Shown: positions 49,045-56,953 of the stretch, in pieces
Layout: each line of letters starts with the position of its first letter
Position numbering within the stretch: the first letter of the stretch is position 1
Assembly (NCBI RefSeq): GCF_001422985.1
Contig: NZ_LMNL01000023.1
Span: 550,184 to 614,183, forward strand
Source: Methylobacterium sp. Leaf117
GTDB lineage: Bacteria; Pseudomonadota; Alphaproteobacteria; Rhizobiales; Beijerinckiaceae
Direction: 5' to 3'
DNA length: 64,000 bases
Position numbers and translations under genes: made by a program
The notes under the pieces: generated by a model
Seen by the model: only the letters and a program-made list of their open reading frames with translations
Database searches by the model: none
What the model was told of the DNA's origin: nothing

Positions 49045-49917
49045 TTACTGCTGCGCGGGCTTCTCGGCCGGAACGGTCGCGGCCGGTGCCGGCGGCGCGG
49101 CTGGGGCAGCCCCGACCGGCGTGTCGTCGGCCGGCTTCACGGAGGCGGGCGGGTTCGCCTTCTCGCCTGCGACAGTGGGCTGGGCGGCGGTCGCCGGGTT
49201 GTTGACCTCGGGCTTCTGATCTTCGGTCGGCTTCGCGCCATCGGCGGGCTTCGGCGTCTGCTCGCGACGAACCTCGGCGGCGGGCTTCGAATCCGGCGCC
49301 GGCTTGGCCTCGGCCGGCTTATCGGCCGGCTTATCCGCTGGCTTGGCTTCTGCCGGCTTGTCGCCCTCTGCCTTCGCCTCGGCAGCCGGCAATGGGGCCG
49401 GGGTGTCGGCAAGGCTGCGCAGATAGACGATCACGTCGGCCCGTTCGGTCGGCGAGGTGATGCCCGCGAAGGCCATCTTGGTGCCGGGTACGTAACCCTT
49501 CGGGTTGGCCAGGAAATGGTCGAGTTCGTCGTAGGTCCAGGTGCCGCCCTTCTCCTTCAGCGCGGCCGAATATTCGAAGCCCGGCTCATGCGCCCGCTGG
49601 CGATCGACCACGCCCCAGAGATGGGGGCCGACCTTGTTGGGGCCACCCTTCTCGAAGCTGTGGCATGAGGCGCATTTCTTGGCCGCGGCCTGGCCCTTGT
49701 CGACGGTGGCGCTGGCGAGCCGGATCGGCAGAGGCTCGACCTTCGCCTCGGGTGCCCCACCGCCGGCGGCCTTCGGCTGCGGTTCGGGGAGCGCGTAGCC
49801 AGCGTTGCCGGCAGGCTTCGGGTGATAGATCAGTTCGGCAACGAAGCCCGACCCCACGGCGAACAGCAGCGCGCCCAGCGCGGCACCCGCGACCTTGTTC
49901 AGCTCGAAAGAGTCCAT
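49045..49917 (-). CDS. Membrane-anchored cytochrome c (CycM/c552-like) with long Ala/Pro/Lys tail
   Basis: 290 residues. An N-terminal helix (VAGAALGALLFAVGSGFVAELIY, 9-31) anchors it to the inner membrane. The class I cytochrome c domain (about 68-172) has KKCASCHSFEKGGPNKVGPHL with the haem site C82-x-x-C85-H86 and the axial methionine in PGTKMAFAGI at 148. Such proteins pass electrons from the bc1 complex to the oxidase. From about 175 the chain is a low-complexity tail with repeats of KPADKPADKPAEAKPA, of unknown purpose. ATG at 49917 has GGAG nine bases upstream; a TTG at 49926 is less likely. Confidence 0.92.
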   Translation of the reverse strand: MDSFELNKVAGAALGALLFAVGSGFVAELIYHPKPAGNAGYALPEPQPKAAGGGAPEAKVEPLPIRLASATVDKGQAAAKKCASCHSFEKGGPNKVGPHLWGVVDRQRAHEPGFEYSAALKEKGGTWTYDELDHFLANPKGYVPGTKMAFAGITSPTERADVIVYLRSLADTPAPLPAAEAKAEGDKPAEAKPADKPADKPAEAKPAPDSKPAAEVRREQTPKPADGAKPTEDQKPEVNNPATAAQPTVAGEKANPPASVKPADDTPVGAAPAAPPAPAATVPAEKPAQQ

Positions 49918-50281
49918 TCTCGACAACTCCGGTGCGGCCGGCCTGAGGGGGAGAATTCAGGGCGAAGTCCAGCGCGTGGATGCGGCGGACTTTGGAAACG
50001 CTCGAGGGTGCTTAACTGCTGAGGCCCGACCTTGACAATGGTGGAGTCGCGCTTCGCGGAGTCGCAGAGACCTGGGTGTCGCCTCCATCCCTCACTTGTT
50101 GAGACTCGGTCGTGCGCAACGGGTTCCCGAAGCCCGTTTCCCGCATCCGGGGTTCGTGGCGAGATGATGCGCTTCGCGCCACGGCATCGCTTCGCGCCAC
50201 GGCATCGCTGCGCGCCACGGCATGACATCGCGTACCGCCACTGTTAAGCACCGGGCTCATCCGGAACAGGACCTTGCACTG
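49918..50281. other. 364-base divergent gap with repeats, no gene
   Basis: Divergent region between the cytochrome and kdsB genes. It contains TTGACA at 50033-50038 without a good -10 box, an AACGGG/CCCGTT inverted repeat near 50118-50138, and three 18-bp tandem repeats at 50170-50223. An open frame on the minus strand through this stretch has repetitive arginine/glycine-rich translation and is not supported as a gene. Confidence 0.5.
50170..50223. repeat. Three tandem copies of an 18-bp unit before kdsB
   Basis: CGCTTCGCGCCACGGCAT at 50170-50187 and 50188-50205 are identical; the third at 50206-50223 differs by one base (T to G). The array ends 58 bases before the kdsB start. The unit contains GCGCCACGGCAT and looks like a dispersed repeat seed. 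Confidence 0.85.
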
Positions 50282-51025
50282 ATGTCCGATCCCATCGTCC
50301 TCATTCCCGCGCGCATGGCCGCGACCCGCCTGCCCAACAAGCCGATGGCCGACATCGCCGGCGAGCCGATGATCGTGCATGTCTGGCGCCGGGCCGTCGA
50401 ATCCGGCATCGGCCCGGTCGTGGTCGCCACCGATGCGCCGACCATCGTCGAGACCATCGAGGCCGTTGGCGGCCTCGCGGTGCTGACTCGGGCCGATCAT
50501 CCCTCCGGCTCCGACCGCCTGGCGGAGGCCCTGGACATCATCGATCCGCAGGGCAACCACGATGTCGTGGTGAACGTGCAGGGCGACCTGCCGACCATCG
50601 ATCCCGGGATCATCGGGGCCGCGATCCTGCCGCTGATGGACCGTACGGTAGACATCGCCACCCTCTGCGCGGTGATTACCGACGAGGCCGAGCGGCACGA
50701 CCCCAACGTGGTCAAGCTGATCGGCCACACCGTCGGCACGCGCCGCTTGCGGGCGCTCTATTTCAGCCGCGCCACGGCGCCGTGGGGGGAGGGGCCGCTC
50801 TATCACCACATCGGTCTCTACGCGTATCGCCGGAAGGCCCTCGCGCGCTTCATGGCGCTGCCGCCCGGCGAGCTCGAGACCCGCGAAAAGCTGGAGCAGC
50901 TCCGCGCCCTCGAGGCCGGCATGCGAATCGATGCCATCATCGTCGACGACCTGCCGCTCGGTGTCGACACCCCCGCCGACCTGGAGCGGGCGCGCGCCAT
51001 CCTGTCGGCCCGCCGCCTGAACTGA
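50282..51025 (+). CDS. kdsB: 3-deoxy-manno-octulosonate cytidylyltransferase
   Basis: 247 residues. Activates Kdo with CTP for the inner core of lipopolysaccharide. Blocks: [20 protein letters not shown] (5-24), [35 protein letters not shown] (metal-binding Asp), [30 protein letters not shown] and [14 protein letters not shown] at 50282. Followed by pheA after 24 bases, so the two are probably co-transcribed although their pathways differ. Confidence 0.95.
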   Translation: MSDPIVLIPARMAATRLPNKPMADIAGEPMIVHVWRRAVESGIGPVVVATDAPTIVETIEAVGGLAVLTRADHPSGSDRLAEALDIIDPQGNHDVVVNVQGDLPTIDPGIIGAAILPLMDRTVDIATLCAVITDEAERHDPNVVKLIGHTVGTRRLRALYFSRATAPWGEGPLYHHIGLYAYRRKALARFMALPPGELETREKLEQLRALEAGMRIDAIIVDDLPLGVDTPADLERARAILSARRLN

Positions 51026-51049
51026 CCGCACGCGAGAGACCTGCCCGCC

Positions 51050-51907
51050 ATGCCCCACCGCACCATCTCCTACCAGGGTGAGCCCGGCGCGAATTCCCAT
51101 ATCATCTGCGCCCAGGCCTATCCGGACTGGACGCCGCTGCCGTGCCCGACCTTCGAGGACGCCTTCGCGGCGGTAAAGGAGGGCCGGGCGGACCGGGCGA
51201 TGATCCCCATCGAGAATTCGATCGCGGGCCGTGTCGCCGACATTCACCACCTCATCCCGACCTCGGGCCTGCACATCGTGGCCGAGCACTTCCTGCCGAT
51301 CCATTTTCAGCTGATGGTGCTGCCCGGGACGCCGGTCGAGACCATCCGCACCGTGCACAGCCACGTCCACGCCCTCGGACAGTGCCGGAAGATCATCCGG
51401 CGCCTCGGGGTCCGCGCCATCGTCGCCGGCGACACCGCCGGGGCGGCGCGCGAGGTGGCGGAGGCGGGCGATCGGACGCGCGGCGCCCTGGCTCCGGCCC
51501 TCGCCGCCGAGGTCTACGGCCTCGACATCCTGGAGCGCGACGTCGAGGACGAAAGCCACAACACCACCCGCTTCGTGGTGTTCTCGCCCGAGCCGGAGCC
51601 GGTCGCGGCGGAAACCGGTCCCATCGTCACGAGCTTCGTGTTCCGGGTCCGCAACATCCCGGCGGCCCTCTACAAGGCGCTCGGCGGCTTCGCCACCAAC
51701 GGCGTCAACATGTCGAAGCTCGAGAGCTACATGGTCGAGGGCCAGTTCTCGGCGACGCAGTTCTATGCCGAGGTCGATGGCTATCCGGAGGAGCCGGGCC
51801 TGTCGCGCGCGCTGGCCGAACTCGCCTACTTCTCGCGCGAGGTCCGCATCATCGGGACCTATCCGGCCCATCCCTACCGCGAGGCGAGCCGGGTCGCCGC
51901 CGAGTAG
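51050..51907 (+). CDS. pheA: Prephenate dehydratase
   Basis: 285 residues. Converts prephenate to phenylpyruvate for phenylalanine synthesis. Catalytic domain: ISYQGEPGANSHIICAQ, AMIPIENSIAGRVADIHHLI, and the TRF catalytic motif in SHNTTRFVVFS (about 168-178). C-terminal ACT domain (about 193-275) with KALGGFATNGVNMSKLESYM, which senses phenylalanine. Monofunctional: no chorismate mutase domain is fused. Follows kdsB directly. Confidence 0.95.
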   Translation: MPHRTISYQGEPGANSHIICAQAYPDWTPLPCPTFEDAFAAVKEGRADRAMIPIENSIAGRVADIHHLIPTSGLHIVAEHFLPIHFQLMVLPGTPVETIRTVHSHVHALGQCRKIIRRLGVRAIVAGDTAGAAREVAEAGDRTRGALAPALAAEVYGLDILERDVEDESHNTTRFVVFSPEPEPVAAETGPIVTSFVFRVRNIPAALYKALGGFATNGVNMSKLESYMVEGQFSATQFYAEVDGYPEEPGLSRALAELAYFSREVRIIGTYPAHPYREASRVAAE

Positions 51908-52112
51908 CGTTCGCATCGTCGGCAGCATGATGAAGCGCTGTCCCTGCATCGCGTTCGGAAACCGCCGCGGCGCATGAGACGCGCCGCAGCGTCCGGGCTG
52001 GCAGGCCTTAAAACACCACAGGATGTCCTGCCGTCGTGCAGGATCGTGCACAACGAAGCCGTGAGGCGCCCCGCCGGAACGCGCTGCACGAGCAAACTAA
52101 CGATCTAATCCC

Positions 52113-52129
52113 TGGTATATTGCATACAA
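52113..52129. promoter_or_regulatory. Imperfect palindrome in the oxalate/formate antiporter promoter region
   Basis: TGGTATATTGCATACAA has GTAT and ATAC arms around ATTGC and lies about 62 bases before the antiporter start, in an AT-rich patch. The pattern is compatible with a GntR/FadR-type operator, but this is a weak inference from symmetry. Confidence 0.3.
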
Positions 52130-52190
52130 CGAATTTTGGTGCATGCTGTCCCGGTCGGAATTTCAAGAACCGATCAAGAAGGAATCCGGG

Positions 52191-53480
52191 ATGGAACGTC
52201 AGGACCCAGCGTCCGCCAAGTGGTGGCAACTCGCCTTCGGCGTGCTGTGCATGGCGATGATCGCCAACCTCCAGTACGGCTGGACGCTCTTCGTCGACCC
52301 GATCGATGCCAAGTTTCACTGGGGTCGTACCGCGATCCAGTTCGCTTTCACGGTTTTCGTCGCTACCGAGACGTGGCTCGTGCCGGTGGAGGCCTGGTTC
52401 GTCGACCGTTATGGTCCGCGCCTCGTGGTCTGCTTCGGCGGCGTGATGATCGCGCTGTCTTGGTTCCTCAATGCCCATGCGGATTCACTCGTCGTGCTGT
52501 ACGCGGCGGCCGTCATCGGCGGTATCGGGGCGGGCTCTGTCTATGGCACGTGCGTGGGCAACGCTCTCAAGTGGTTTCCCGATCGGCGCGGGCTCGCTGC
52601 CGGTGCCACGGCGGCCGGTTTCGGCGCCGGTGCGGCTGTTACCGTGATCCCCATCGCCAACATGATCCGCGACTCCGGCTACCAGGACGCCTTCCTGACC
52701 TTCGGCCTCGGCCAGGGTGCCATCGTGGTTGCTCTGTCGTTCCTCCTGCGCAAGCCGTCCCTCGCGGCGCCGGTGCAGCGCAAGACCGTCCGGTTGCCCC
52801 AGACCCGGGTCGACCGGACCCCGCGCGAGGTGGTGCGCACGCCCGTCTTCTGGCTGATGTACGCCATCTTCGTCATGGTGGCTTCGGGCGGCCTGATGGC
52901 GGCGGCGCAGATCGCTCCGATCGCCCACGACTTCAAGGTCGCGGACGTGCCCGTCAGCCTGTTCGGCCTACAGATGGCGGCGCTGACCTTCGCGATCTCC
53001 CTCGACCGCATCTTCGACGGCTTCGGACGCCCGTTCTTCGGCTTCGTCTCGGATCATCTCGGGCGCGAAAACACCATGTTCATCGCCTTCTCGATCGCCG
53101 CTCTGGCGATCGTGACCCTGCTGACCTACGGTACCCAGCCGCTCGTCTTCGTGTTCGCCACGGCGGTGTATTTCGGGGTGTTCGGGGAGATCTACTCGCT
53201 GTTCCCGGCCACCTGCGGCCACACCTTCGGATCGAAATTCGCCACCACCAATGCCGGCCTGCTCTACACCGCGAAGGGGACGGCCTCGTTCCTGGTGCCG
53301 ATCGCCAGCGTGATCTCCGCCCGCTACGGCTGGTCGGCGGTGTTCGCGATCATCGTCGGTCTCAATGTGGTGGCGGCGATCCTGGCGCTGTTCGTCTTGA
53401 AGCCGCTGCGTCTGCGCTTGCTGAGCGAGGAGCCGACGTCCGTGCCGGTGGTCGCGGCCCGTCCGATCCAGGCAGCCTGA
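52191..53480 (+). CDS. oxlT: Oxalate/formate antiporter-like MFS transporter
   Basis: 429 residues with twelve predicted helices. WWQLAFGVLCMAMIANLQYGWTLFVDPI is the OxlT-type first helix; VDRYGPRLVV is the MFS signature loop after helix 2; GIGAGSVYGTCVGNALKWFPDRRGLA matches oxalate/formate exchangers closely. The C-terminal half begins with FWLMYAIFVMVASGGLMAAAQ and keeps DRIFDGFGRPFFGFVSDHLG. It probably imports oxalate in exchange for formate, fitting methylotrophs that grow on oxalate. ATG at 52191, GAAGGAA eight bases upstream. No frc/oxc genes lie nearby. Confidence 0.85.
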   Translation: MERQDPASAKWWQLAFGVLCMAMIANLQYGWTLFVDPIDAKFHWGRTAIQFAFTVFVATETWLVPVEAWFVDRYGPRLVVCFGGVMIALSWFLNAHADSLVVLYAAAVIGGIGAGSVYGTCVGNALKWFPDRRGLAAGATAAGFGAGAAVTVIPIANMIRDSGYQDAFLTFGLGQGAIVVALSFLLRKPSLAAPVQRKTVRLPQTRVDRTPREVVRTPVFWLMYAIFVMVASGGLMAAAQIAPIAHDFKVADVPVSLFGLQMAALTFAISLDRIFDGFGRPFFGFVSDHLGRENTMFIAFSIAALAIVTLLTYGTQPLVFVFATAVYFGVFGEIYSLFPATCGHTFGSKFATTNAGLLYTAKGTASFLVPIASVISARYGWSAVFAIIVGLNVVAAILALFVLKPLRLRLLSEEPTSVPVVAARPIQAA

Positions 53481-53645
53481 GACACGCGGGCACCCGGGTG
53501 CCGAATTCCGGAGACCCGGGCGCCCGCTCCGACGCTGCAAAGCCGCGTAGGCGGAACGCGTCATCCCGTCCGTCCAGGCGGACGAATACCGTGGATGGTT
53601 CGAGATCCGCCATGAACCGAGTTTCGTCAGGAATCGAACTACGCC

Positions 53646-53846
53646 ATGAACATCCCGGCTTTACTGACCCTGCAGACAGTCCCATTCGCCGCCATCGTGC
53701 TGTCGGGTCGGGAAGACAGGGACCTCTTCGCCGTCGTCTATCTTGCGGTGTTCGGCCTGATCCTGACGCTGGTGGTTCTCACCGGCGATCGAGTGACCGA
53801 CGCCCCGTCCTTCGCGGCTGAGATTCAAAGCCTGTCTGCCAACTGA
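53646..53846 (+). CDS. Small membrane protein downstream of the antiporter gene
   Basis: 66 residues. Two hydrophobic segments, IPALLTLQTVPFAAIVLSG (3-21) and LFAVVYLAVFGLILTLVVLTG (27-47), separated by REDRD, then a polar tail of about 18 residues. No recognised family. It starts 165 bases after the oxlT stop, with AGGA about a dozen bases upstream of its ATG. Helix pattern and codon use suggest a real gene, but it is short. Confidence 0.5.
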   Translation: MNIPALLTLQTVPFAAIVLSGREDRDLFAVVYLAVFGLILTLVVLTGDRVTDAPSFAAEIQSLSAN

Positions 53847-54061
53847 CGACCGCAGTGCGAAAAGACCGTGCCTTTCCTCATAGAGAGACTTGTGCCGGTG
53901 GCGGGCGAACCGTGCACAAGCAGCGTATCTCGTCACCCTGAGATCACGAAATGGTGCAGTGGCTGAGCCCTGTGCATGGCTGGTGTGTTGGATTTGGTAT
54001 GCCACGGACAATGGTGCGGTGCCATATAGGGTCCATCGCACTCGCTCTGGGAAGCCCCCCG

Positions 54062-54220
54062 ATGATCGCTCTTCTGGTTGTTGCCGCTATCGCCCTCAAC
54101 GTCTCGCTGGTGTTCTTCGCCGCCGACGCTCTGACGCCGAAGAACGGCCCGCTGTCGAAGTCCGGCCGATTCATCGCCAGCAACGAGAATGCCGCAACTG
54201 CGATCCGTCTCGCCGCCTGA
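54062..54220 (+). CDS. Possible 52-residue small membrane protein
   Basis: IALLVVAAIALNVSLVFFAAD at residues 2-22 is one clear helix, then a polar segment with TPKNGPLSKSGRFIASNENA and IRLAA. A terminator follows 48 bases after the stop, supporting a transcript here. GGGAAG lies 13 to 18 bases before the ATG, a poor spacing. I recognise no family; it may be a single-span small membrane protein. Confidence 0.45.
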   Translation: MIALLVVAAIALNVSLVFFAADALTPKNGPLSKSGRFIASNENAATAIRLAA

Positions 54221-54267
54221 CGTGCGGGGGATCGTCGTTCCCCTGTTTCTCTGAAGCCCTTGATTGG

Positions 54268-54299
54268 AAACCCGCCCGGCATGGCCGCGGCGGGTTTTT
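54268..54299 (+). terminator. Intrinsic terminator between convergent genes
   Basis: AAACCCGCC pairs with GGCGGGTTT, with an inner CGGC/GCCG stem and a short loop, followed by TTTTTG. It serves the small gene upstream on the plus strand and, being nearly symmetric, may also end the phosphatase transcript from the other side. Confidence 0.8.
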
Positions 54300-54307
54300 G
54301 CGTATCG

Positions 54308-55033
54308 CTATTCGCGCTTGATGACCCCGTCGACCACGAGATCGGACCAGAAGCCCGGCCGGAACGAACGCGTGAGCGCCTCCGGATCGTAGGCCGTCTC
54401 GACCCAGGTCAGGAAGTCGAGGCCCTTCGTCTCGCCCTCGCGGCGGTAGAGCGTGAAGAAGGCATCGAGAATGCCGGTCTTGGCGAAGCGGAAATGGCCG
54501 TAGCGTGCGGAGAGCTGGCCCATCGCCTCCGCCACCGGCAGGTTCTCGTGCAGGATGAGGTAGAGGGCGGCGCCGAGGCCGGCGCGGTCCGCACCGGACT
54601 TGCAGTGCATGATCGCCGGGTACTCGACAGTGTCGAAGAAGGCTTTCGCGGCCAGAATGGTCTCCCGCGACGGCGCCTCCCGAGAGCGCAGGACGAATTC
54701 GACCAGGGTCAGGCCCTGGCGCTCGCACGCCTCGCGCTGGAGCGGCCACGAACCGTGCTCGCGCCCGCCCCGCAGCGAAATCACCGTGCGGACGCCCTGG
54801 CGCTTGAACCAAGCCAACTGGTGCGGGCTCGGCTGGGCCGAGCGCCACAGCTTGCCCTGTCCGATCCGGTGCCGGTTCAGATAGGCGAGGCGGAACACGC
54901 CGTGGTCCACCAGCAGCATGTTCGCCCAGGCCTTGGCGCGCGACACCGGGCCGGCAATCGGGCGCTCGAAGCGCGCGATCCGCGCCATGCGCCGGGCGTA
55001 GCGGGTCTCGTACGAAAGGAAGCGGTTCAACAC
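54308..55033 (-). CDS. Tyrosine phosphatase-like protein (dual-specificity/DSP type)
   Basis: 241 residues. GKLWRSAQPSPHQLAWFKRQ (60-79), VRTVISLRG (81-89) and the catalytic loop IMHCKSGADRAGLGAALYL (141-159), with CX5R at C144-R150, match the bacterial DSP/tyrosine phosphatase family. An arginine-rich N-terminus precedes it. It could act on phosphotyrosine proteins or on phosphoinositide-like or sugar phosphates. Divergent from the GNAT gene. Confidence 0.85.
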   Translation of the reverse strand: MLNRFLSYETRYARRMARIARFERPIAGPVSRAKAWANMLLVDHGVFRLAYLNRHRIGQGKLWRSAQPSPHQLAWFKRQGVRTVISLRGGREHGSWPLQREACERQGLTLVEFVLRSREAPSRETILAAKAFFDTVEYPAIMHCKSGADRAGLGAALYLILHENLPVAEAMGQLSARYGHFRFAKTGILDAFFTLYRREGETKGLDFLTWVETAYDPEALTRSFRPGFWSDLVVDGVIKRE

Positions 55034-55255
55034 GGGGGCGGCGGGACCGAAGAGGCGGGGAGGGTGGGGAGGTGCGAGGCGGCTGATCTACCAGCGCGCG
55101 ACCGCCGCGGCAAACGAGCGGTGGATCGCGGGGGCGAATCGGCATCGACCTTGCGAGGCCCGAGCCCGCCTTGTCTTCGCCCGGATCGTCGGCTCCGATG
55201 CGAGATCGACACCGATGCAAACCGTCTTTCGTCTCTTCGAGCGCGGAGACCCGTC

Positions 55256-55762
55256 ATGCGTACGAGCACCATTAGCATCCGCCGCGCCCGCCCGGCCGAC
55301 GTCGACCTTCTGGCGGACCTGTTCGACGAGACCTGGCGCGAGGCCTATCGCGGCATCATCCCGGGTGTCGCACTGGAGCGGATGATCTCGCAACGCAGCT
55401 CGCAATGGTGGCTTGGAGCTACCCAGCGCAGCCGACCGCTGGTCGTGGTCGAGCGGGAGAACGCGCTGGTGGCCTACGCGGTCTATGGACCGGCCCGCGG
55501 CCGAACCCTTCAGGCCCCCGGAGAGATCGACGAACTCTACGTGCGCCCGTCCTACCAGGGCCTCGGACTCGGCCGGCGCCTGTTCCGGGCCGTGTCCAAC
55601 GACCTCGCCGACCATGGCCTCGCCCGGGTCGGGGTCTGGGCCCTGGAGGAGAACGACCGCGCCCGGACGTTCTACAGCGGGCTCGGCGGTGCCGAGATCG
55701 CCCGCGCCGTCGACCGAATGGCCGGAACGGTTCTGCCCAAAATCGGTTTCCGCTTCACCTGA
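55256..55762 (+). CDS. GNAT family N-acetyltransferase
   Basis: 168 residues. Acetyl-CoA pocket IDELYVRPSYQGLGLGRRLF (about 92-111), preceded by ISIRRARPADVDLLADLFDE and followed by LARVGVWALEENDRARTFYS, the standard GNAT order. ATG at 55256 has GGAG about seven bases upstream. The frame is open far upstream over the opposite-strand phosphatase gene but only as an antisense shadow. Substrate unknown. Confidence 0.88.
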   Translation: MRTSTISIRRARPADVDLLADLFDETWREAYRGIIPGVALERMISQRSSQWWLGATQRSRPLVVVERENALVAYAVYGPARGRTLQAPGEIDELYVRPSYQGLGLGRRLFRAVSNDLADHGLARVGVWALEENDRARTFYSGLGGAEIARAVDRMAGTVLPKIGFRFT

Positions 55763-55805
55763 ACCGGCGGGATGCCCCGTCGCGACCGGTCGGCATCCGT
55801 TCCCC

Positions 55806-55830
55806 GGACCGGACCGGACCGGACCGGACC
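55806..55830. repeat. Five copies of GGACC
   Basis: Perfect 5-bp tandem repeat, five units, between the GNAT gene and the small membrane protein gene, about 25 bases upstream of the latter's ATG. A simple-sequence tract like this could vary in copy number. Confidence 0.8.
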
Positions 55831-55854
55831 GTCGGGTAGGGAGCGGGGCTGCGG

Positions 55855-56184
55855 ATGAGCGTGACGCCGGCGGATTGGGACAGGCGCGTCACGGCGCTGA
55901 GCGAGAAACTGCCGGACCGGGCGCGTCGCGCGGTGGATTGGCTGCGTGAGCCGTCTCGGTTCTGGATCCGTCTCGGCGCCGCCATCCTGTTCATCCTCGG
56001 CGGGATCTTCTCGATCCTGCCGGTCCTGGGTCTGTGGATGTTGCCGCTGGGACTTGCGCTTCTGAGCCAGGACGTCCCGGCCCTCAAGGTGCCCCTGGAG
56101 CATGCCGCGCGCTGGCTGGAGCGCACCTGGGCGCGGCTGGCGGCATGGTGGCGGCGGCGCTTCGGATCGTCGGACCGGCCCTGA
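55855..56184 (+). CDS. Small membrane protein with basic amphipathic tail
   Basis: 109 residues, family not recognised. An N-terminal helix segment (DWDRRVTALSEKLPDRARRAVDWL) is followed by two membrane spans, FWIRLGAAILFILGGIFSILPVL (36-58) and GLWMLPLGLALLS (59-71). A tryptophan/arginine-rich C-terminal helix (LERTWARLAAWWRRRFG) could lie on the membrane surface. GGGAG is present about ten bases upstream of ATG 55855, after the GGACC repeats. Between GNAT and ppa. Confidence 0.65.
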   Translation: MSVTPADWDRRVTALSEKLPDRARRAVDWLREPSRFWIRLGAAILFILGGIFSILPVLGLWMLPLGLALLSQDVPALKVPLEHAARWLERTWARLAAWWRRRFGSSDRP

Positions 56185-56310
56185 GGCCGGGCCCGACAAT
56201 TTCGTGCAAACGTTGTGAGGCCTCGGGGAGGTGCGATTTCCTTCGCGGCGGAAGGGCTTTATGAGACGCCGCAACGGGGCTGGAATGCCCGCGCTTCCGG
56301 GAGCTAATAA

Positions 56311-56859
56311 ATGATCATCGATGCGGTCTCGATCGGGAAAAACCCGCCGGACGACGTGAACGTCATCATCGAAGTGCCGATCGGTGGCGACCCGATCAAG
56401 TACGAGATGGACAAGGAAGCCGGCGCCCTCGTGGTCGACCGCTTTCTCTATACGGCGATGCACTACCCGGGCAATTACGGCTTCATCCCGCACACCCTCT
56501 CGGGCGACGGCGATCCGTGCGACGTGCTGGTGGCCAATACCCGTGCCATCGCACCCGGCGCGATCATCAGCGCCCGCCCGATCGGCGTGCTGGTGATGGA
56601 GGACAATTCCGGCGAGGACGAGAAAATCATCGCGGTGCCGTCGCGCCATCTGACCATGCGCTACGACCGCATCGAAGATTACACCGACCTGCCCGACATC
56701 ACGATCCACCAGATCCAGCACTTCTTCGAGCACTACAAGGATCTCGAGCCCGGCAAGTGGGTGAAGATCAAGCGCTGGGGCGGCAAGGACGAGGCTCACC
56801 GTTTGATCCTCGAAGGCATCGAGCGCGAGAAGGCCAGCAAGGCCGCCAAGGGCAAGTAA
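56311..56859 (+). CDS. ppa: Inorganic pyrophosphatase
   Basis: 182 residues, family I soluble pyrophosphatase. The metal site signature [12 protein letters not shown] lies near 69-80. [31 protein letters not shown] and the tail [19 protein letters not shown] match. Hydrolyses diphosphate released by biosynthetic reactions. ATG at 56311 has GGGAGCTAAT upstream. A strong terminator follows. Confidence 0.96.
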   Translation: MIIDAVSIGKNPPDDVNVIIEVPIGGDPIKYEMDKEAGALVVDRFLYTAMHYPGNYGFIPHTLSGDGDPCDVLVANTRAIAPGAIISARPIGVLVMEDNSGEDEKIIAVPSRHLTMRYDRIEDYTDLPDITIHQIQHFFEHYKDLEPGKWVKIKRWGGKDEAHRLILEGIEREKASKAAKGK

Positions 56860-56911
56860 AGTCGAGGACGGAGAGGCCAAGCCGGTCTTCCCGGCTGACG
56901 GGTCGGCAACG

Positions 56912-56946
56912 CGGCGATCTTCCCGAAACCGGGAGGGTCGCCGTTT
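56912..56946 (+). terminator. Intrinsic terminator after ppa
   Basis: A 14-pair stem (CGGCGATCTTCCCG with CGGGAGGGTCGCCG, two G-T pairs) closes around AAAC and is followed by TTT. A second small hairpin, AGCCGG/CCGGCT, precedes it. It lies between the convergent ppa and UbiH-like genes. Confidence 0.8.
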
Positions 56947-56953
56947 CGCTGTG

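Noticed and set aside
50033..50038. Consensus -35 box TTGACA upstream of kdsB
   Set aside because: No acceptable -10 element at 16-18 bases; the downstream sequence is GC-rich, so I do not call a promoter.
49899..50228. 109-codon minus-strand open frame through the kdsB upstream repeats
   Set aside because: Composed of repeated Cys-Arg-Gly-Ala-Lys units from the 18-bp array and an arginine-rich remainder; more likely non-coding repeat sequence.
54260..55255. N-terminal 332-codon extension of the GNAT gene on the plus strand
   Set aside because: It lies antisense to the phosphatase gene; GNAT similarity begins exactly at ATG 55256, which has its own ribosome-binding site.
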